From: Roseateles aquatilis
GTDB taxonomy: Bacteria; Pseudomonadota; Gammaproteobacteria; Burkholderiales; Burkholderiaceae_C
Length of the DNA stretch: 64,000 nucleotides
Assembly: GCF_002205645.1 (NCBI RefSeq)
Contig: NZ_NIOF01000010.1
Location: forward strand, 231,064 to 295,063
Direction: 5' to 3'
Under the pieces are notes generated by a model that did not search any database, was not told the DNA's origin, and saw nothing but the letters and a program-made list of their open reading frames with translations. A program made the translations under genes and the position numbers. Below, one piece after another: positions 62,799 to 64,000 of this stretch; the first letter of the stretch is position 1; each line of letters begins with the position of its first letter.

Positions 62799-63125
62799 AT
62801 GATCAAGTCCATTGCCAGCGTCGCACTGGCGCTCCTGGCCGTCATGCCGGCCCACGCGGGCAATCAGACCGGACGAATCAAGACCATCACCATTCGCGCT
62901 TCGGACGGCTTGGTGTACTTCGTGCTTGAGAACGCGCACCAGGACAAGCCCGCGTGCGCGACGGGGGACTACTGGATGATCAAGGACGAGAATTCCGCCG
63001 CCGGCAAGCGTCAGCTGGCGGTGCTGATCGCTGCACGCTCGATGGGGCAGCCGGTCACGGCCATCGGTCCAGGTACGTGCACGCGATGGGCGGACGGCGA
63101 GGATCTGAACGAGCTCTACATGTGA
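62799..63125 (+). CDS. Small secreted protein I (cluster 3)
   Basis: 108 residues with signal (SVALALLAVMPAHA). Mature: TGRIKTITIRASDGLVYFVLE, KPACATGDYW, then RQLAVLIAARSMGQPVTAIGPGTC. Same helix-strand-Cys unit. ATCAACAGGGAGA ribosome binding site is nearly identical to that of gene H. Convergent with gene J, 15 bp apart. Confidence 0.8.
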   Translation: MIKSIASVALALLAVMPAHAGNQTGRIKTITIRASDGLVYFVLENAHQDKPACATGDYWMIKDENSAAGKRQLAVLIAARSMGQPVTAIGPGTCTRWADGEDLNELYM

Positions 63126-63140
63126 CGCGAACGCCGCTGC

Positions 63141-63476
63141 TCAATACAACACCATGTAGCCGGGGGAGGCGTACACCACGTTCTTCTCGCTGCATGCATT
63201 GAGCGTCGGCCAATAGAACGTGACGGGCCGCTCCGCCAGCTTGGCCGAGAGCAGCATCGCGAGCGCATTCTTCTTTCTCTCGGACGTTCCCCAGGCAACC
63301 TGGCACCAGGCGCCATTGCAGGTGTTGTCCGTCTCGAAGTAGACCTCGCCATTCTCGTGAAGGATGGCGCTCCTGATCTTCTCGGTGCAATGCACGCCGG
63401 CATTCACCATCGGCGTGTACATCGATGCCGTCAGGGCCATCGTGGCCGTGATGGCCTGGATCACTGCGCGTTTCAT
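63141..63476 (-). CDS. Small secreted protein J (cluster 3, opposite strand)
   Basis: 111 residues from ATG 63476, signal (AITATMALTASMYTPMVNA). Mature: GVHCTEKIRSAILHENGEVYF, TCNGAWCQVAWG, then NALAMLLSAKLAERPVTFYWPTLNAC. Four Cys. The only member on the minus strand, convergent with gene I. The longer upstream frame has no family similarity. Confidence 0.78.
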   Translation of the reverse strand: MKRAVIQAITATMALTASMYTPMVNAGVHCTEKIRSAILHENGEVYFETDNTCNGAWCQVAWGTSERKKNALAMLLSAKLAERPVTFYWPTLNACSEKNVVYASPGYMVLY

Positions 63477-63767
63477 GTTGCCTTCCCAGTGTCTTGTCGA
63501 TCCCGATTCGAACGGCGCGCATTGTGGCAAGACCTGGCATCGATGGCATGGCAGTTGAACCGTCTCCCCCTTGAGGGGGGAAGTGAGTTCCCTAATGCCG
63601 GCCTCTTGACGCCCGCTTAACATCGCGCGTCCGCTTCTAGATGCGCCGCAGTTGCGTCGGAAGCGGGTGCAGACGCCAGGCGGCGCCGCGCGACGGGACG
63701 TGAGATCTCCCATGTTCCGTCGTCGAGCCGGCGCGCCTCGAGGAGCTGCTGCTTCAGGGAGATTCGT

Positions 63768-64000
63768 ATGGTTCGGACGGCACGCGCGCCTCTGCGCGCT
63801 TGGCTGGCGCTCGCATGCGCCATCGGGATGGGGCTGGGCGCGACGAGCGCCGCGGCCCAGGTCAGCGTTTCCAGCTCGGGCAGCCCGGCCTACGGGCAGG
63901 CCATCGCGGTGCCGCCGGGCATCGGCGGGATGCAGCCCAACCTGAGCCTGATGTACGCGGGCGGGGGGGTCAACGGGCCGGTGGGGCACGGCTGGTCGCT
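63768..64000 (+). CDS. Second SpvB-like protein, N-terminal part (cut by window edge)
   Basis: Partial; 77 codons visible. Signal peptide (AWLALACAIGMGLGATSAAAQ), then VSVSSSGSPAYGQAIAVPPG and GGGVNGPVGHGWS, the SpvB domain start as in the 42389 gene. CAGGGAGA ribosome binding site. So another SpvB/Rhs-type unit probably continues to the right. The 291 bp before it (63477-63767) hold no gene; there is a short CCCCC/GGGGG hairpin at about 63566-63579. Confidence 0.85.
   Translation, partial: MVRTARAPLRAWLALACAIGMGLGATSAAAQVSVSSSGSPAYGQAIAVPPGIGGMQPNLSLMYAGGGVNGPVGHGWS

Noticed and set aside
63566..63579. CCCCC-TTGA-GGGGG as an intrinsic terminator
   Set aside because: No T-run on either strand and it lies upstream of both neighbouring start codons.

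Overview
This is a GC-rich chromosome segment that reads as a betaproteobacterium of the order Burkholderiales. The Roseateles/Mitsuaria/Rubrivivax group is my best guess from gene content (engB / cytochrome c4 / resB order, a DUF1631 protein, groESL with CIRCE, and a beta-glucan degradation locus next to Rhs and secretion genes). That placement is inference; no rRNA or marker set is present. I see no tRNA, rRNA, CRISPR array, transposase or integrase.

Region 1 (1-17.7 kb) is housekeeping: the start of resB, cytochrome c4, divergent engB with an unusual acidic insertion, a patatin-porin (PlpD-like) protein, a DUF1631 protein, and groES-groEL under an overlapping sigma70/sigma32 promoter with a CIRCE operator. 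It continues with a LysE-type exporter, a molybdopterin-fold protein, a DUF2325 protein, a di-TOBE molbindin, a methyltransferase and a spore-coat-U-like secreted protein. It ends with an Lrp-type regulator divergent from a three-domain cysteine desulfurase / metallo-beta-lactamase / rhodanese fusion.

Region 2 (17.7-40.2 kb) is mostly a carbohydrate utilization regulon. Three copies of the perfect palindrome TGAAAGCGCTTTCA precede (a) a GH30 / solute-binding protein / GH16 operon, (b) a TonB-dependent receptor / SapC / cupin / flavin-dependent halogenase-like operon, and (c) a solute-binding protein / two permeases / GH1 / ATPase ABC operon. A LacI-family gene lies next to (c). Together they can account for breaking down, importing through both membranes and hydrolysing a beta-glucan, probably of fungal or oomycete cell walls. 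A small non-regulon island (22.0-26.3 kb) sits inside: a toxin-like gene with a degenerate ImmA/IrrE-like partner, a DMT exporter and a membrane-anchored C13 peptidase.

Region 3 (40.4-64 kb) is accessory and the most interesting. Ten small secreted proteins of about 100-140 residues are set in three clusters. Between clusters 1 and 2 lie a SpvB/TcB-like protein, an Rhs protein with its own Sec signal and a C-terminal deaminase-like toxin tip, and an adjacent DUF416-like putative immunity gene. Between clusters 2 and 3 lies a complete atypical type II secretion / type IV pilus-like operon: PilO-, PilP-, PilM- and PilN-like proteins, a TPR-secretin-collagen-like-cohesin lipoprotein, four pseudopilins, GspF and GspE. 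A second SpvB-like gene begins at the right edge. I propose that the machine exports the small proteins and/or the SpvB-Rhs cocoon proteins; this rests on gene context, not direct evidence.
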